Shown here: positions 55,683-64,000 of the stretch, piece by piece
Layout: every line of letters begins with the position of its first letter
How positions within the stretch are numbered: the first letter of the stretch is position 1
Assembly (NCBI GenBank): GCA_020636645.1
Contig: JACJXO010000001.1
Span: 496,001-560,000, forward strand
Direction of reading: 5' to 3'
Length of the DNA stretch: 64,000 nt
Source of the DNA: Chitinophagales bacterium
GTDB taxonomy: Bacteria; Bacteroidota; Bacteroidia; Chitinophagales; BACL12
Program-made: the position numbers and the translations under genes
Notes under the pieces: model-generated
What the model was told of the DNA's origin: nothing
Database searches by the model: none
Seen by the model: the letters and a program-made list of their open reading frames with translations, nothing else

Positions 55683-57774
55683 AAATACCCCCGCTCCACT
55701 TTCTTACAAACCACTCTACGGCCAGCAAACCGATGATGAGGAACAGAAGCCAGCGCAGATTGATGACCGAACGTGTCTGTATTTTTTCACGCAATGTCGG
55801 TTTCGCCCAGGCACTTTGCAACAGTGAATCTGCCAGTGCATTCAGCTGATCGGGACGGAACATTTGTCCGCCGTGATCACTTGCCAGTTTGTACAGCAAC
55901 TGATGATCAGCCACCGTATTGGAAGTTTCCAGTTGTACCGCCACTACACTGAAAGCAGCTTCGTCCTGGAGTGGTTTGTCGTTGTATCTGGTAGTTCCCT
56001 GCACGGTATATCTGCCGGGAGGCAAATATCCTGCATCCAGGGTATAGCGCTGACCGGAGCGACTGAAGGTGAAAGGATATTCATTACCATCTTCCCCCCT
56101 GATCACACAGGCTACATCAGGTTCATTGATAAGTTCATAGGCATCATTATACAATTCTGCATCCAGTCTTACAGGCTCAACTTCTCTGAACACATTTCTG
56201 CTTGCACTTACCCGGAACTGCTGTTCTTCTTCTTTGGTTGCCAGGTATTGAATGGTCTTGCCTATAAGTTCATCGAACTGCGCATGATCGCCGTTCTCCA
56301 GGTAATCATGCAAACGCCATTTCCATAGGTTCTCTCCGCAAACAACAGAGGTCTTCCGCGTACCTGGCTGGCTGAAAAGCCAGAGGGGGTTATTGGTTCT
56401 TGCACCACCCAGCTGCTGCCGGAAAAGGATCTGAGACCCTGTGCCGGTTGAGTAATCTCCATAAGGTGCCAGCAGTGGTGGAAATCCGGAGAAGGATCTC
56501 ATGACCGGATCCTCGGTAATAAAAAGGTTGAAACCATCGGCTGGAACTGCACTTACTTCATCGCCTTTGCTGCTGCCGCCGCGAATGCGCACCAGTGATT
56601 GCAGTGCATTCAGATCATCCCAATCGGGCAGTTGTCCGGTAATGATCCACAAGGGAGTTTTGACCGATTGTATGTCTTTTAGAATACTGTTACTGGCTCC
56701 CGTTCCGCTCGGGATCTTGTGCAGAATGATCAGGCTGTATCCGCTCAGGTCGCCGTCGTATTCATTCGATAGTCTGACGGTCAGATCGTAGTTCTTATTC
56801 TGATCGATGGCACTTCGTATCGCTGCTATATCAGGATGAGCTGCATCGGCAATCAGCAGGATCTTCTGGCGTGCATTCAGCACCTCTGCATAAAAGTCCA
56901 TACTGTTGTTGACTGTATTTTGCTCTCCATCCAGTGCTTCCAGTTTTACACGATAGTGATGCAGCCCTGGCTGATCAGCCTGAAGTATAAAATCGAACGC
57001 AGGTTCATCCTGATCACTGCTGATGAGTACTGTTTGCCCTGCTTTTCTGACCGAACTGTTCTCAGTGACCTCTTCCACATACGCCTGCATCTGCTTACCT
57101 GATGCCAGCAAAGCCATGGTTTCTGCATGCACTACGAAACGATCGCCGGTAAAAACGATGTTGTTGCACAACACCCTGCTGACCCGCAGATCTCGCTGAC
57201 GGGTAGTATCGCCCAGGGCAACTGTAAAGACAGGAGCTTTGAGATCAATATTCGTATAGAGTGGATTTTCGCCGGTGTTGTAGATGCCATCGCCCGAGAG
57301 GATCACTGCACCGACATTCGCATAGCGATAGAGCTGGTTGAGCGAATGGAGTGCGGCCGACATATCCGTAGCCGGAGCAGAAAAATCGGCCTGCCCGTCG
57401 GCTGTCAGTTGGGTACCGAAGGTATATCGCTGCACGTCATAGGTTCCCTCCAGTTTATCTCCTAATTCCCGCCAGGCCTGCTGCCATAGGGTGGTATCTT
57501 CAAGAGCTGTTCCTATAGAAGCAGAGTTGTCTTCTACCAGCACTGCAACCGGTTTCAGTGTTTCGTTGTAGGTGCTTCTCAGATAGGGTTCCAGCAGCAG
57601 GATGGCGATGATGGTGATGGCCAGAAATCTGAATGCTGCCAGTATATATCGCCAGGGTTTCCAGCTGACTGGCAGTTTCCTGTCGCGGGCATACAGCATG
57701 GCAGCAAATGCAGCACCGGTTAGTACGCACAGCAACCAGGCCCACCAGGGGAAATCAGATAGCAACTGGAACAT
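55681..57774 (-). CDS. VWA-domain membrane protein (BatA/YfbK-like topology)
   Basis: The 697-residue product has two N-terminal membrane helices (~12-30 and ~44-64) and one C-terminal helix (WLLFLIIGLLAVEWFVRKW). Between them is a VWA-like domain with a MIDAS-type motif Asp82-x-Ser84-x-Ser86 (EDNSASIG) and VILSGDGIYNTGEN, a glutamine amidotransferase-like part (ILLIADAAHPDIAAI) and beta-rich domains. Proteins of this layout are common in Bacteroidota, and their function is not settled. TACTTTAG-like promoter sequence lies ~12 bases before the ATG. The stop codon borders the CT-rich array. Confidence 0.8.
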   Translation of the reverse strand: MFQLLSDFPWWAWLLCVLTGAAFAAMLYARDRKLPVSWKPWRYILAAFRFLAITIIAILLLEPYLRSTYNETLKPVAVLVEDNSASIGTALEDTTLWQQAWRELGDKLEGTYDVQRYTFGTQLTADGQADFSAPATDMSAALHSLNQLYRYANVGAVILSGDGIYNTGENPLYTNIDLKAPVFTVALGDTTRQRDLRVSRVLCNNIVFTGDRFVVHAETMALLASGKQMQAYVEEVTENSSVRKAGQTVLISSDQDEPAFDFILQADQPGLHHYRVKLEALDGEQNTVNNSMDFYAEVLNARQKILLIADAAHPDIAAIRSAIDQNKNYDLTVRLSNEYDGDLSGYSLIILHKIPSGTGASNSILKDIQSVKTPLWIITGQLPDWDDLNALQSLVRIRGGSSKGDEVSAVPADGFNLFITEDPVMRSFSGFPPLLAPYGDYSTGTGSQILFRQQLGGARTNNPLWLFSQPGTRKTSVVCGENLWKWRLHDYLENGDHAQFDELIGKTIQYLATKEEEQQFRVSASRNVFREVEPVRLDAELYNDAYELINEPDVACVIRGEDGNEYPFTFSRSGQRYTLDAGYLPPGRYTVQGTTRYNDKPLQDEAAFSVVAVQLETSNTVADHQLLYKLASDHGGQMFRPDQLNALADSLLQSAWAKPTLREKIQTRSVINLRWLLFLIIGLLAVEWFVRKWSGGI

Positions 57775-57830
57775 AATGACAGACCGCTAAAGTAACGGTA
57801 ATTCAGCTAGAAGATTTTCCGGGCTGCAGA

Positions 57831-58577
57831 TCAGGTGTACAAAGCGCCGCATACGCTCAATACCTGTCCGTTCACATAGCCAGACATATCGCTGGCCAGG
57901 AACACGGCTACGTCGGCCACTTCCTCAGGTTTACCAAAGCGGCCCAGGGGGATCTGCTTGAAATAGGTTTCCTTCAGATTTTCAGGAAGCTCATCGGTCA
58001 TATCTGTTTGGATAAAACCGGGAGCGATGGCATTGCTCCGTATGTTTCGGGAACCCAGTTCTTTGGCCACACTCTTGGTGAATCCGATGATGCCTGCCTT
58101 TGAAGCAGCATAGTTGGCCTGCCCAGCCTGACCGCTCAGCCCTACAATGGATGAGATGTTGATGATGCTGCCTTTCTTTGCCCGCATCATAGGTTTGATG
58201 GCATGCTTGGTGATATTGAAACAACTCTTCAGGTTCACAGCCATGATATCATCCCATTCCTGTTCACTCATGCGAAGCATCAGATTATCGCGGGTGATAC
58301 CGGCATTGTTCACTACCACATCCAGTTGACCGAAGTCGGCCAGAATATCTGCTATCAGCTGCTCAGCTTCTGCATAGGAACCGGCATTCGACTTATATCC
58401 TTTGGCTTTTACACCTGCTGCATTCAGTTTATCTTCCAGAATACGTGCTTTCTCTTCTGACGACTGATAAGTGAACGCCACATGTGCACCATTTTCTGCA
58501 AACCTCAGGGCGATTGCTTCTCCGATTCCCCGTGAAGCACCGGTCACCAGGCATACATTGTTTTCGAGTAATCTCAT
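57831..58577 (-). CDS. fabG: 3-oxoacyl-[acyl-carrier-protein] reductase
   Basis: The 248-residue short-chain dehydrogenase has TGASRGIG (NADPH site), NNAG (~90-93), catalytic Ser143 (ISSIVG), Tyr156 and Lys160 (YAASK), IAPGFIQTDMTD and the C-terminal GYVNGQVLSVCG. It reduces 3-ketoacyl-ACP in fatty acid elongation. No other fab genes are in the window. Its start abuts a 63-base array of CGTTNNN heptamers, leaving no room for an ordinary promoter in the first 60 bases. Confidence 0.95.
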   Translation of the reverse strand: MRLLENNVCLVTGASRGIGEAIALRFAENGAHVAFTYQSSEEKARILEDKLNAAGVKAKGYKSNAGSYAEAEQLIADILADFGQLDVVVNNAGITRDNLMLRMSEQEWDDIMAVNLKSCFNITKHAIKPMMRAKKGSIINISSIVGLSGQAGQANYAASKAGIIGFTKSVAKELGSRNIRSNAIAPGFIQTDMTDELPENLKETYFKQIPLGRFGKPEEVADVAVFLASDMSGYVNGQVLSVCGALYT

Positions 58578-58580
58578 TTT

Positions 58581-58643
58581 CGTTATTCGTTATTCGTTTT
58601 GCGTGATTCGTTGATCGTTGATCGTTGATCGTTTTGCGTGGTT
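58581..58643. repeat. Heptamer array of CGTTNNN-type units upstream of fabG
   Basis: Nine consecutive 7-base units: CGTTATT twice, CGTTTTG, CGTGATT, CGTTGAT three times, CGTTTTG, CGTGGTT. It starts 3 bases upstream of the fabG ATG. Confidence 0.8.
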
Positions 58644-58677
58644 CGTTCAGACCGGTAACTTACTTCCCCAAAATTCC

Positions 58678-58789
58678 ACTCCTCACTCCTCACTCCTCAC
58701 TCCTCACTCCTCACTCCTCACTCCTCACTCCTCACTACCCAATACCCAATACCCAATACTCAATACCCAATACTCAATACTCACTACCA
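58678..58789. repeat. 16-unit heptamer array between fabG and frr
   Basis: Eight perfect ACTCCTC copies (58678-58733) followed by eight units of the form A(A/C)TAC(C/T)(C/A) (58734-58789). All are 7 bases with no spacers. The array ends 3 bases before the frr stop codon. Confidence 0.9.
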
Positions 58790-58792
58790 AAA

Positions 58793-59368
58793 TCACACCG
58801 TCATGATCTCTTTCTCTTTTCTGTCCAGCACCTTGTCTACCTCAGCTATATACTGATCGGTCATCTTCTGCACCAGGTCTTCCGCATCTTTGGCCATGTC
58901 TTCGGGCAAACCGTCCTTCTGGATCTTTTTGATATGATCGTTGGCCTCCTTGCGGGCGTTGCGAACGGTGACTCTTGCGCCTTCACCCAAATGCTTCACA
59001 TTTTTCACCAGTTCCTTGCGCCTTTCTTCCGTAAGAGGTGGCAGGTTGAGACGGACCATCTCACCATTGTTCTGAGGTGTGAGTCCGATATTGGCTGCCA
59101 GGATGGCCTTCTCGATCTCGCCCAGCATATGCTTTTCCCAGGGCTGGATAGCGATGGTCCGGGCATCAGGTGTGCTGATATTGGCTACCTGTTGTACGGG
59201 CGTATGGGTACCGTAATAATCTACCTTGACACCTTCCAGCATACTGGCATTGGCACGACCTGCCCGCACCTTGACCAGTTCGGCCTCAAGGTGATGAACA
59301 GCTTTCTGCATATGCTCTTCAGCCATGCCTTTGATCAAATCCAGTTCTTCCATTAACTGATCGTTCAT
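58793..59368 (-). CDS. frr: Ribosome-recycling factor
   Basis: The 191-residue product shows the conserved VRAGRANASML, VDYYGTHTPVQQVANI, WEKHMLGEIEKAI and LPPLTEERRKELVKNV, ending in DKVLDRKEKEIMTV. It splits post-termination ribosomes with EF-G. It lies 10 bases downstream of pyrH, the common pyrH-frr operon. Its stop codon borders a heptamer array. Confidence 0.97.
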   Translation of the reverse strand: MNDQLMEELDLIKGMAEEHMQKAVHHLEAELVKVRAGRANASMLEGVKVDYYGTHTPVQQVANISTPDARTIAIQPWEKHMLGEIEKAILAANIGLTPQNNGEMVRLNLPPLTEERRKELVKNVKHLGEGARVTVRNARKEANDHIKKIQKDGLPEDMAKDAEDLVQKMTDQYIAEVDKVLDRKEKEIMTV

Positions 59369-59378
59369 ACCAGATTAT

Positions 59379-60095
59379 TTAGTCATTACTCACAAGGGTA
59401 CCTACCTGTTCGCCGCTGAGCAGAGCGCTCAGATTACCCTGTTTATTCATATCAAATACAATGATGGGCAGACGGTTCTCTTCACACAAGGTGAATGCGG
59501 TCATATCCATCACATTTAAATTCTTTTGATATACTTCACGGAAAGTGATCTTGTCGTAGCGTGTAGCTGTCGGGTCCTTCTCCGGATCTGCGGTATAGAT
59601 ACCATCCACTCTGGTCCCTTTCAGGATCACATCAGCTTCTACTTCCACTGCCCGGAGAGATGCAGCGGTATCAGTGGTGAAATAGGGATTGCCTGTACCC
59701 GCACCGAAAATGACGATACGTCCTTTTTCCAGGTGCCGCATGGCCCTTCTCCTAATATAGGGCTCACAGATCTGTTCCATTTTTATGGCGCTCAACAAGC
59801 GGGTATACATGCCGGCATTTTCGAGTGCGCTTTGTAAGGCCATGCCGTTGATCACAGTGGCCAGCATGCCCATGTAGTCACCCTGTGCCCGGTCAATACC
59901 ACTGCCGGTTCCCCGCATACCCCTGAAAATGTTACCCCCACCGATCACAATGGCGATCTCGACCCCGAGAGCCGCTGCTTGCTTGATCTCAGCTGCATAT
60001 TGTTGCAGCATGGCCGCATCAATACCATATTGCTGACTACCCATGAGTGACTCACCACTCAGTTTTAATAAGATGCGTTTATATTGGACAGGCAT
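59379..60095 (-). CDS. pyrH: Uridylate kinase
   Basis: The 238-residue bacterial UMP kinase opens KRILLKLSGESLMG, has IVIGGGNIFRG, DYMGMLATVINGMALQSAL, GTGNPYFTTDTAA and the C-terminal MDMTAFTLCEENRLPIIVFD. It phosphorylates UMP to UDP. First gene of the pyrH-frr unit, with an exact -7 box ending 5 bases before its ATG. Confidence 0.97.
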   Translation of the reverse strand: MPVQYKRILLKLSGESLMGSQQYGIDAAMLQQYAAEIKQAAALGVEIAIVIGGGNIFRGMRGTGSGIDRAQGDYMGMLATVINGMALQSALENAGMYTRLLSAIKMEQICEPYIRRRAMRHLEKGRIVIFGAGTGNPYFTTDTAASLRAVEVEADVILKGTRVDGIYTADPEKDPTATRYDKITFREVYQKNLNVMDMTAFTLCEENRLPIIVFDMNKQGNLSALLSGEQVGTLVSND

Positions 60096-60100
60096 GGTTG

Positions 60101-60108
60101 CAAATATA
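60101..60108 (-). promoter_or_regulatory. -7 box (TATATTTG) before pyrH
   Basis: Exact TAnnTTTG match on the minus strand, ending 5 bases before the ATG at 60095, which predicts a near-leaderless pyrH-frr transcript. Confidence 0.6.
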
Positions 60109-60134
60109 CCACTTTGCCCGTGAGCTGATGAGGC

Positions 60135-60677
60135 TTACTCGTACACCTTACGGCCCTGTTTGAGCCAGACTCCCCAGGAGCTGGAATAGGCATGCACTTC
60201 TTCAGTTGGAGTATCCAGATCTGTCACCACCGGGTGACCGGTATTGACCCATTCAAATATGCCACCGTACACATTATAAACGTGCAGATAGCCGGCTTCT
60301 CTGAGCTTCTCAGTGATGCGTTCACTTCGGTAGCCGACAGAGCAATACACAGCCAGATATTCTTCCTTACTGATACCGGCCACTCTCTTCAGGTCAAAGT
60401 CATCGTACCCTACCCACATGGCATTCTCGATATGGCTCACCTCAAATTCGCGTTTCTCTCTTGCGTCCAGCAAAAGATATTTGCCGTGTTCAATACTATC
60501 GACCGAAACGGCAGGTACTCCTGGAGATAACAATGTGGACAGCATGATATCGTACTTCTTGTCGCTCACATGCACCTGCGCCTGCAGATTTCTTCCCCAC
60601 AGGAAAAGTATTCCTACCAGCAGTGCCAGACCTATGATCATTTTATATCGCATCGGTATTCTTCGCCAAAACTTCAT
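60135..60677 (-). CDS. Membrane-anchored rhodanese-like protein
   Basis: The 180-residue product has an N-terminal membrane helix or uncleaved signal (MIIGLALLVGILFLWG), then a rhodanese domain with LLLDAREKREFEVSHIENA, the active-site loop Cys112-S-V-G-Y-R and YNVYGGIFEWVNTGHPVV. The loop is the small CxxxxR type used in sulfur transfer. ATG overlaps the TGA of the TauE-like gene, so they are coupled; a sulfur-compound permease with a rhodanese is a sensible pair. Confidence 0.85.
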   Translation of the reverse strand: MKFWRRIPMRYKMIIGLALLVGILFLWGRNLQAQVHVSDKKYDIMLSTLLSPGVPAVSVDSIEHGKYLLLDAREKREFEVSHIENAMWVGYDDFDLKRVAGISKEEYLAVYCSVGYRSERITEKLREAGYLHVYNVYGGIFEWVNTGHPVVTDLDTPTEEVHAYSSSWGVWLKQGRKVYE

Positions 60678-61486
60678 GCCTGGAGAAACAGTTCCCGGGC
60701 AATGATATAGACTCCCATCAGCAGCACGAACCAGCCAAATGCCTTCTTCAGTTTCCCGGCTTCTACAAAGGTAGTCCATCTGGTTCCTATCAGGATACCC
60801 ACAATGGTGATACCGGTGAAGAGCAACAGGAAGCTCCAGTCGATCTCCTGACCACTCTGCACATCGCCAAAGAATCCGAATATGGATTTTATGGCGATGA
60901 TAAGCAAGGAGGTACCGATGGCCAGCTTCATGGGCAATTTGCCAAAAATGACCAGTGCCGGTATGATGAGGAAACCTCCGCCGGCGCCAACCAGTCCGGT
61001 CAGGGTGCCTACTACCAATCCTTCCAGCAAAATAGGTGCCGGATTTCTCTTCCCTATGGAATCAGATGACGGATCTTCCAGGTGACTGCGGCGCAGCATA
61101 CTGATGGCGGCGAAAACCATGATGACAGCAAAAAAACCGAGGATGGCCATCTCTTTGGTCAGGACCCAATCGCCAAGCGTCATTACCGTATCCGGAATAG
61201 CGGGCACCAGAAATGCCCGTGTCAGATAGACCGCAATGAGAGATGGGATGGAAAAAAGGATGGCGGTCTGGTAGTGTACAAGTCCTTTCCGCATATTCGG
61301 TACTGCCCCTGCCAGTGCGGTAAAACCCACAATGAACAGGGAGTAGGCTGTGCTGAGAACCGCATCCACACCAAATAAGTAATACAGGACGGGCACTGTG
61401 AGAATACTACCGCCTGCACCCAGCAATCCGAGGGTGATGCCCATGATGAGGGCTCCTGCATAGCCCGCTATGATCGTCCATTCCAT
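60674..61486 (-). CDS. TauE/SafE family permease
   Basis: The 270-residue product has about eight membrane helices and the twin glycine motifs of the TauE/SafE (DUF81) family: GITLGLLGAGGSILTVPVL and GTLTGLVGAGGGFLIIPAL. Such proteins export sulfite, sulfoacetate or related anions. The ATG at 61486 touches the U-tract of a terminator, so the start could also be further inside; no better ATG is seen before the first helix. Coupled to the rhodanese gene. Confidence 0.9.
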   Translation of the reverse strand: MEWTIIAGYAGALIMGITLGLLGAGGSILTVPVLYYLFGVDAVLSTAYSLFIVGFTALAGAVPNMRKGLVHYQTAILFSIPSLIAVYLTRAFLVPAIPDTVMTLGDWVLTKEMAILGFFAVIMVFAAISMLRRSHLEDPSSDSIGKRNPAPILLEGLVVGTLTGLVGAGGGFLIIPALVIFGKLPMKLAIGTSLLIIAIKSIFGFFGDVQSGQEIDWSFLLLFTGITIVGILIGTRWTTFVEAGKLKKAFGWFVLLMGVYIIARELFLQA

Positions 61487-61491
61487 AAAAA

Positions 61492-61515
61492 AACGCAGGC
61501 CCGAAGGTCTGCGTT
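61492..61515 (-). terminator. Intrinsic terminator directly before the TauE-like gene
   Basis: Minus strand: AACGCAGACC-TTCG-GGCCTGCGTT (10-bp stem with one G-U) followed by seven T that end at the TauE-like ATG. It terminates the POT gene starting at 63083. Confidence 0.85.
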
Positions 61516-61547
61516 CCAAGTTACAAGTTATGTGACCAACCGCACAC

Positions 61548-63083
61548 TTAGTGCACGTGACCCATCAGGCGCTTGCGCACGAATGGTGCTACAATGATCA
61601 GGATCACACCTGCTATCACCGCATATATGGCCATGTCTTTATAGCCCTGTGTGTAGATCATCAGCTTGTCATAGTTGCTGGCTGTGGTCACATCGCCGGC
61701 AATGCTGGCACCGAACAGACCTGCCACATATTGCCCGTAAGCGGATGCCAGGAACCACATACCCATCATCAGACCCTGAAGTCTTGCCGGACTGAGTTTG
61801 GTCATGGCAGACAGACCGATGGGAGATAAGCAAAGCTCACCCAGCGTGACCACGAAATATGCCAGTGTGAATACATCCAATGATGCGATGCCTTCCATGG
61901 TAGCAAAGAACCTGGTACCGAAAAATATATAGAATGCCAGTCCGAGGAATAGAAACCCAAGACCGAATTTCACAATGGTGTTCGGTTCTTTTTTCTTTTT
62001 GGCCAGTGCGATCCAGATGAGACCTATGACCGGTGCGAAGAAGATCACGAACAGCGAGTTGGCTGCATTATTCACCCCGTTGGGATCCAGTTTAATGAAG
62101 CCCAGCAATTCGTTGTCCAGGTTGTTGGCTGCAAAGATGGTGAGTGACCCTCCGGCCTGTTCGAAGATGGCCCAGAAGATGACCGAGAACACGATGAACA
62201 ACAAGGCGGCAAACAATCTGCGCACTTCTGCACCTGAGTGTTTGGTCATCTCATAGAACAACCATAGCAAAGCGGCAGGACCGACGATATACATGAACCA
62301 ATCCACATAAACCGGATTGGCCACCATTTTCATGATGATGGGAATGGAGATCAGACCACCTGCATAGACAGCATATTCATACCAGCGCTTGGAAGCCTGA
62401 ATGGAATTACCCGGCTTACTGGCGTCACGCAGCGGCGATAAACCAATAGTGGCCATAGTATTTCTTGTATAGACAAAGGTGAGGAGGCTGATGGTCATGA
62501 CCACGGCCACCAGACCAAAGGCCACGTTCCAGGTGGCTCCTTCGGGAACCATGGATGTCAGCATCGTACCCTTGCCAATGGAGATACAGAAATAACCGCC
62601 CAGCAGGGCGCCGATGTTGATACCGGAGTAGAACAGGGAGAAACCTGCATCACGACGGGCATCACCGTCTTTGTACAGCGCACCTACCATGGTAGAAATA
62701 TTCGGTTTGAAGAAACCGGTGCCGATGATGTTGAAGCTGATACCGAGGAAGAAGAACTGATGCGGATCAACGGCCAGGATGATGGAACCGGTGATCATCA
62801 AAAGCCCGCCCCAGAACAGCGACTTCCGGAATCCGAGGATCTTATCGGCAAACAAACCGCCGATAAAGGTGAATGCATAGACAAATGCCTGTGTGGCTCC
62901 ATACTGCAGGTTGGCCGTCTTGTCTTCCATCAACAGCTGGTTGATCATGAAGTAGGTCAGCATGCCCCGCATACCGTAGAAGCTGAACCGCTCCCACATT
63001 TCACTAAAGAACAAATACCAGATCTGTCTGGGGTATTTGCCTTTAAAGTCCTGGATCTCTTCGAGAGTTTGGTGATGACTCAT
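61548..63083 (-). CDS. POT family proton-dependent oligopeptide transporter
   Basis: The 511-residue MFS protein imports di- and tripeptides with protons. It shows the POT signature EMWERFSFYGMRGML near the N-terminus (ExxERF on helix 1), FGGLFADK-like loop 2-3, GTGFFKPNISTMVGALY on helix 4-5 and GAGFSLFYSGINIGALLGGYF. About 12-14 membrane helices are apparent. It has TAACTTTA (one mismatch to the -7 box) at 63133-63140 on the minus strand. A paralogue lies just upstream on the same strand. Confidence 0.92.
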   Translation of the reverse strand: MSHHQTLEEIQDFKGKYPRQIWYLFFSEMWERFSFYGMRGMLTYFMINQLLMEDKTANLQYGATQAFVYAFTFIGGLFADKILGFRKSLFWGGLLMITGSIILAVDPHQFFFLGISFNIIGTGFFKPNISTMVGALYKDGDARRDAGFSLFYSGINIGALLGGYFCISIGKGTMLTSMVPEGATWNVAFGLVAVVMTISLLTFVYTRNTMATIGLSPLRDASKPGNSIQASKRWYEYAVYAGGLISIPIIMKMVANPVYVDWFMYIVGPAALLWLFYEMTKHSGAEVRRLFAALLFIVFSVIFWAIFEQAGGSLTIFAANNLDNELLGFIKLDPNGVNNAANSLFVIFFAPVIGLIWIALAKKKKEPNTIVKFGLGFLFLGLAFYIFFGTRFFATMEGIASLDVFTLAYFVVTLGELCLSPIGLSAMTKLSPARLQGLMMGMWFLASAYGQYVAGLFGASIAGDVTTASNYDKLMIYTQGYKDMAIYAVIAGVILIIVAPFVRKRLMGHVH

Positions 63084-63203
63084 AGATAGTTGTTTTGTTG
63101 GCTCCCTGCCTGAGGGAGGGATTTGGTGCCGCTAAAGTTAAAAGATTTCCCGGGAGGCAAGACCTCCTGATCTTCCGGCATTCCAAAACCATGCCCGGAC
63201 CAC

Positions 63204-63233
63204 AAAAAAGGGCGCAGTTTTAACACTGCGCCC
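63204..63233 (-). terminator. Intrinsic terminator between the two POT genes
   Basis: Minus strand: GGGCGCAGT-GTTAAA-ACTGCGCCC (9-bp stem) followed by six T, 25 bases after the stop of the upstream POT gene. Confidence 0.88.
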
Positions 63234-63257
63234 GATTTTTCTTGCTTCCGTATGACC

Positions 63258-64000
63258 TTATACCAGGCCTTTCTCCCGCATGACACGGTTCAGCCAGCGC
63301 AGCAGCAGGAACATCATGACTGCTGCCACCATGACCAGAGCAAAGTTGGTCAGGAAGAATCCGTCTTTGTTTTCAGTTGCTTCAAAATTGCTGGAGAGGA
63401 TGCCTGCCAGCTTGTTTCCAACCGAGGTGGACAGGAAGAAACCTCCCATCATCAGAGCTGTGAGACGTGGTGGTGATAATTTAGACACCAGGGAAAGACC
63501 CATCGGACTCAGACAGAGTTCGCCGATGGTGATCACTCCATAGGTAGCAATGAGCCACATACTGCTTGCCTTTTCATCGTCCAGGTTGGTGCTCTTCACC
63601 GCCATGACCATCACCAGTGCAGACAAGGCCGTGATGACCAGACCAATAGCGATCTTACCCGGCGTGGTCGGCTCTTTCTTCCTTCGGCGCAACCAGCTGA
63701 AAACACCTACCACCAGCGGAGTGAGAACGATCACCCAAAACGGGTTTACACTTTGGTAGATCTCGGTTGATACCAGCTTGAGATCCTTACCTTCTGCTGG
63801 TCGTTCATCTGCCGGCAGATTCTCAAAATATCTCTTACTTGTTTCCAGGCTTCCGATATGTGCATTGAGTTCTTTGGAAGCATCGCTGCCAGCTTCCAGT
63901 TTGGAAGCTTCCACTTTCAGGCTGTCCAGGTGATGTGTGAAGGCCTCTTCAGACATGCCGAGTTCAGGAAAATAGGTTACGTTCTGGGTCATGCCGATGG
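63258..64000 (-). CDS. POT family peptide transporter, C-terminal part
   Basis: The last ~247 codons are in the window; the frame continues past the right edge. It ends with TIGELCLSPMGLSLVSKLSPPRLTALMMGGFF, the same helix 11 motif as in the neighbouring POT gene (LGELCLSPIGLSAMTKLSPARL), so the two are tandem paralogues. Between residues before VNPFWVIVLTPLVVGVFSWL it carries a ~80-residue charged insertion, larger than in the neighbour. Partial gene; start not seen. Confidence 0.88.
   Translation of the reverse strand, partial: IGMTQNVTYFPELGMSEEAFTHHLDSLKVEASKLEAGSDASKELNAHIGSLETSKRYFENLPADERPAEGKDLKLVSTEIYQSVNPFWVIVLTPLVVGVFSWLRRRKKEPTTPGKIAIGLVITALSALVMVMAVKSTNLDDEKASSMWLIATYGVITIGELCLSPMGLSLVSKLSPPRLTALMMGGFFLSTSVGNKLAGILSSNFEATENKDGFFLTNFALVMVAAVMMFLLLRWLNRVMREKGLV

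Noticed and set aside
58678..58789. Heptamer array as a CRISPR
   Set aside because: Units are 7 bases with no spacers, and no cas genes are present anywhere in the window.

Overview
The window is chromosomal DNA from a member of the Bacteroidota. The evidence is a complete type IX secretion (T9SS)/gliding core operon (porP-gldK-gldL-gldM-gldN), a SprE/PorW homologue, secreted proteins with T9SS sorting tails, Bacteroidota-only families (DUF4271, DUF6029, Omp28), few Shine-Dalgarno sites, and many copies of the Bacteroidota -7 promoter box TAnnTTTG just upstream of genes. The order or family cannot be fixed from the sequence alone. Most of the window is densely packed housekeeping DNA of moderate GC.

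Layout. 0-4.4 kb: the 5' end of ung, a GCS2-CBS fusion, a prolyl oligopeptidase lipoprotein and tRNA-Arg(TCT). 4.5-6.4 kb (minus): an envelope M23 peptidase, a bactofilin and two small membrane proteins of the AtpZ/AtpI type, with no ATP synthase genes after them. 6.5-13.2 kb (plus): porW/sprE, PBP1A and uvrC, ending in a bidirectional terminator. 13.3-19.1 kb (minus): the T9SS core operon. 19.2-24.6 kb (minus): a DUF255 thioredoxin-domain protein, hemD, a DUF4271 protein and an Omp85-type outer-membrane protein. 24.7-31 kb: hemW, an S9 peptidase, a TlpA-like thioredoxin, a DUF6029 protein and an Omp28 lipoprotein. 31-41 kb (plus): pheT, a coiled-coil protein, zapA, rny, a T9SS cargo protein, a TfoX-N protein, sucD, a four-helix-bundle protein and fumC.

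41-51.6 kb is the accessory part. It is visibly more AT-rich from about 43.1 kb onward. It holds a cluster of palindromes, a 1244-residue secreted metalloprotease/beta-helix protein with a composition break inside the gene, two paralogous small secreted proteins separated by an IS3-family element with a broken orfA, and a 992-residue protein joining an unknown N-terminal region, a probable beta-barrel and three ~98-residue Cys-rich repeats. This last protein is the least explained object here.

51.6-64 kb returns to core genes: a small porin, carA, eno, a DivIC/FtsB-like protein, a VWA membrane protein, fabG, frr, pyrH, a rhodanese, a TauE/SafE permease and two tandem POT peptide transporters (the second cut by the window edge). 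Several gaps here contain period-7 repeat arrays.

Functional links: PorP, GldK-N and PorW build the secretion machine. At least three proteins in the same window (starting at 35937, 45193 and 48299) look like its cargo. The TlpA-like protein and the CxxC-bearing Omp28 protein may serve envelope thiol chemistry. Several start codons were moved downstream of the longest possible reading frame because an exact promoter box, or a terminator, occupies the upstream candidate.
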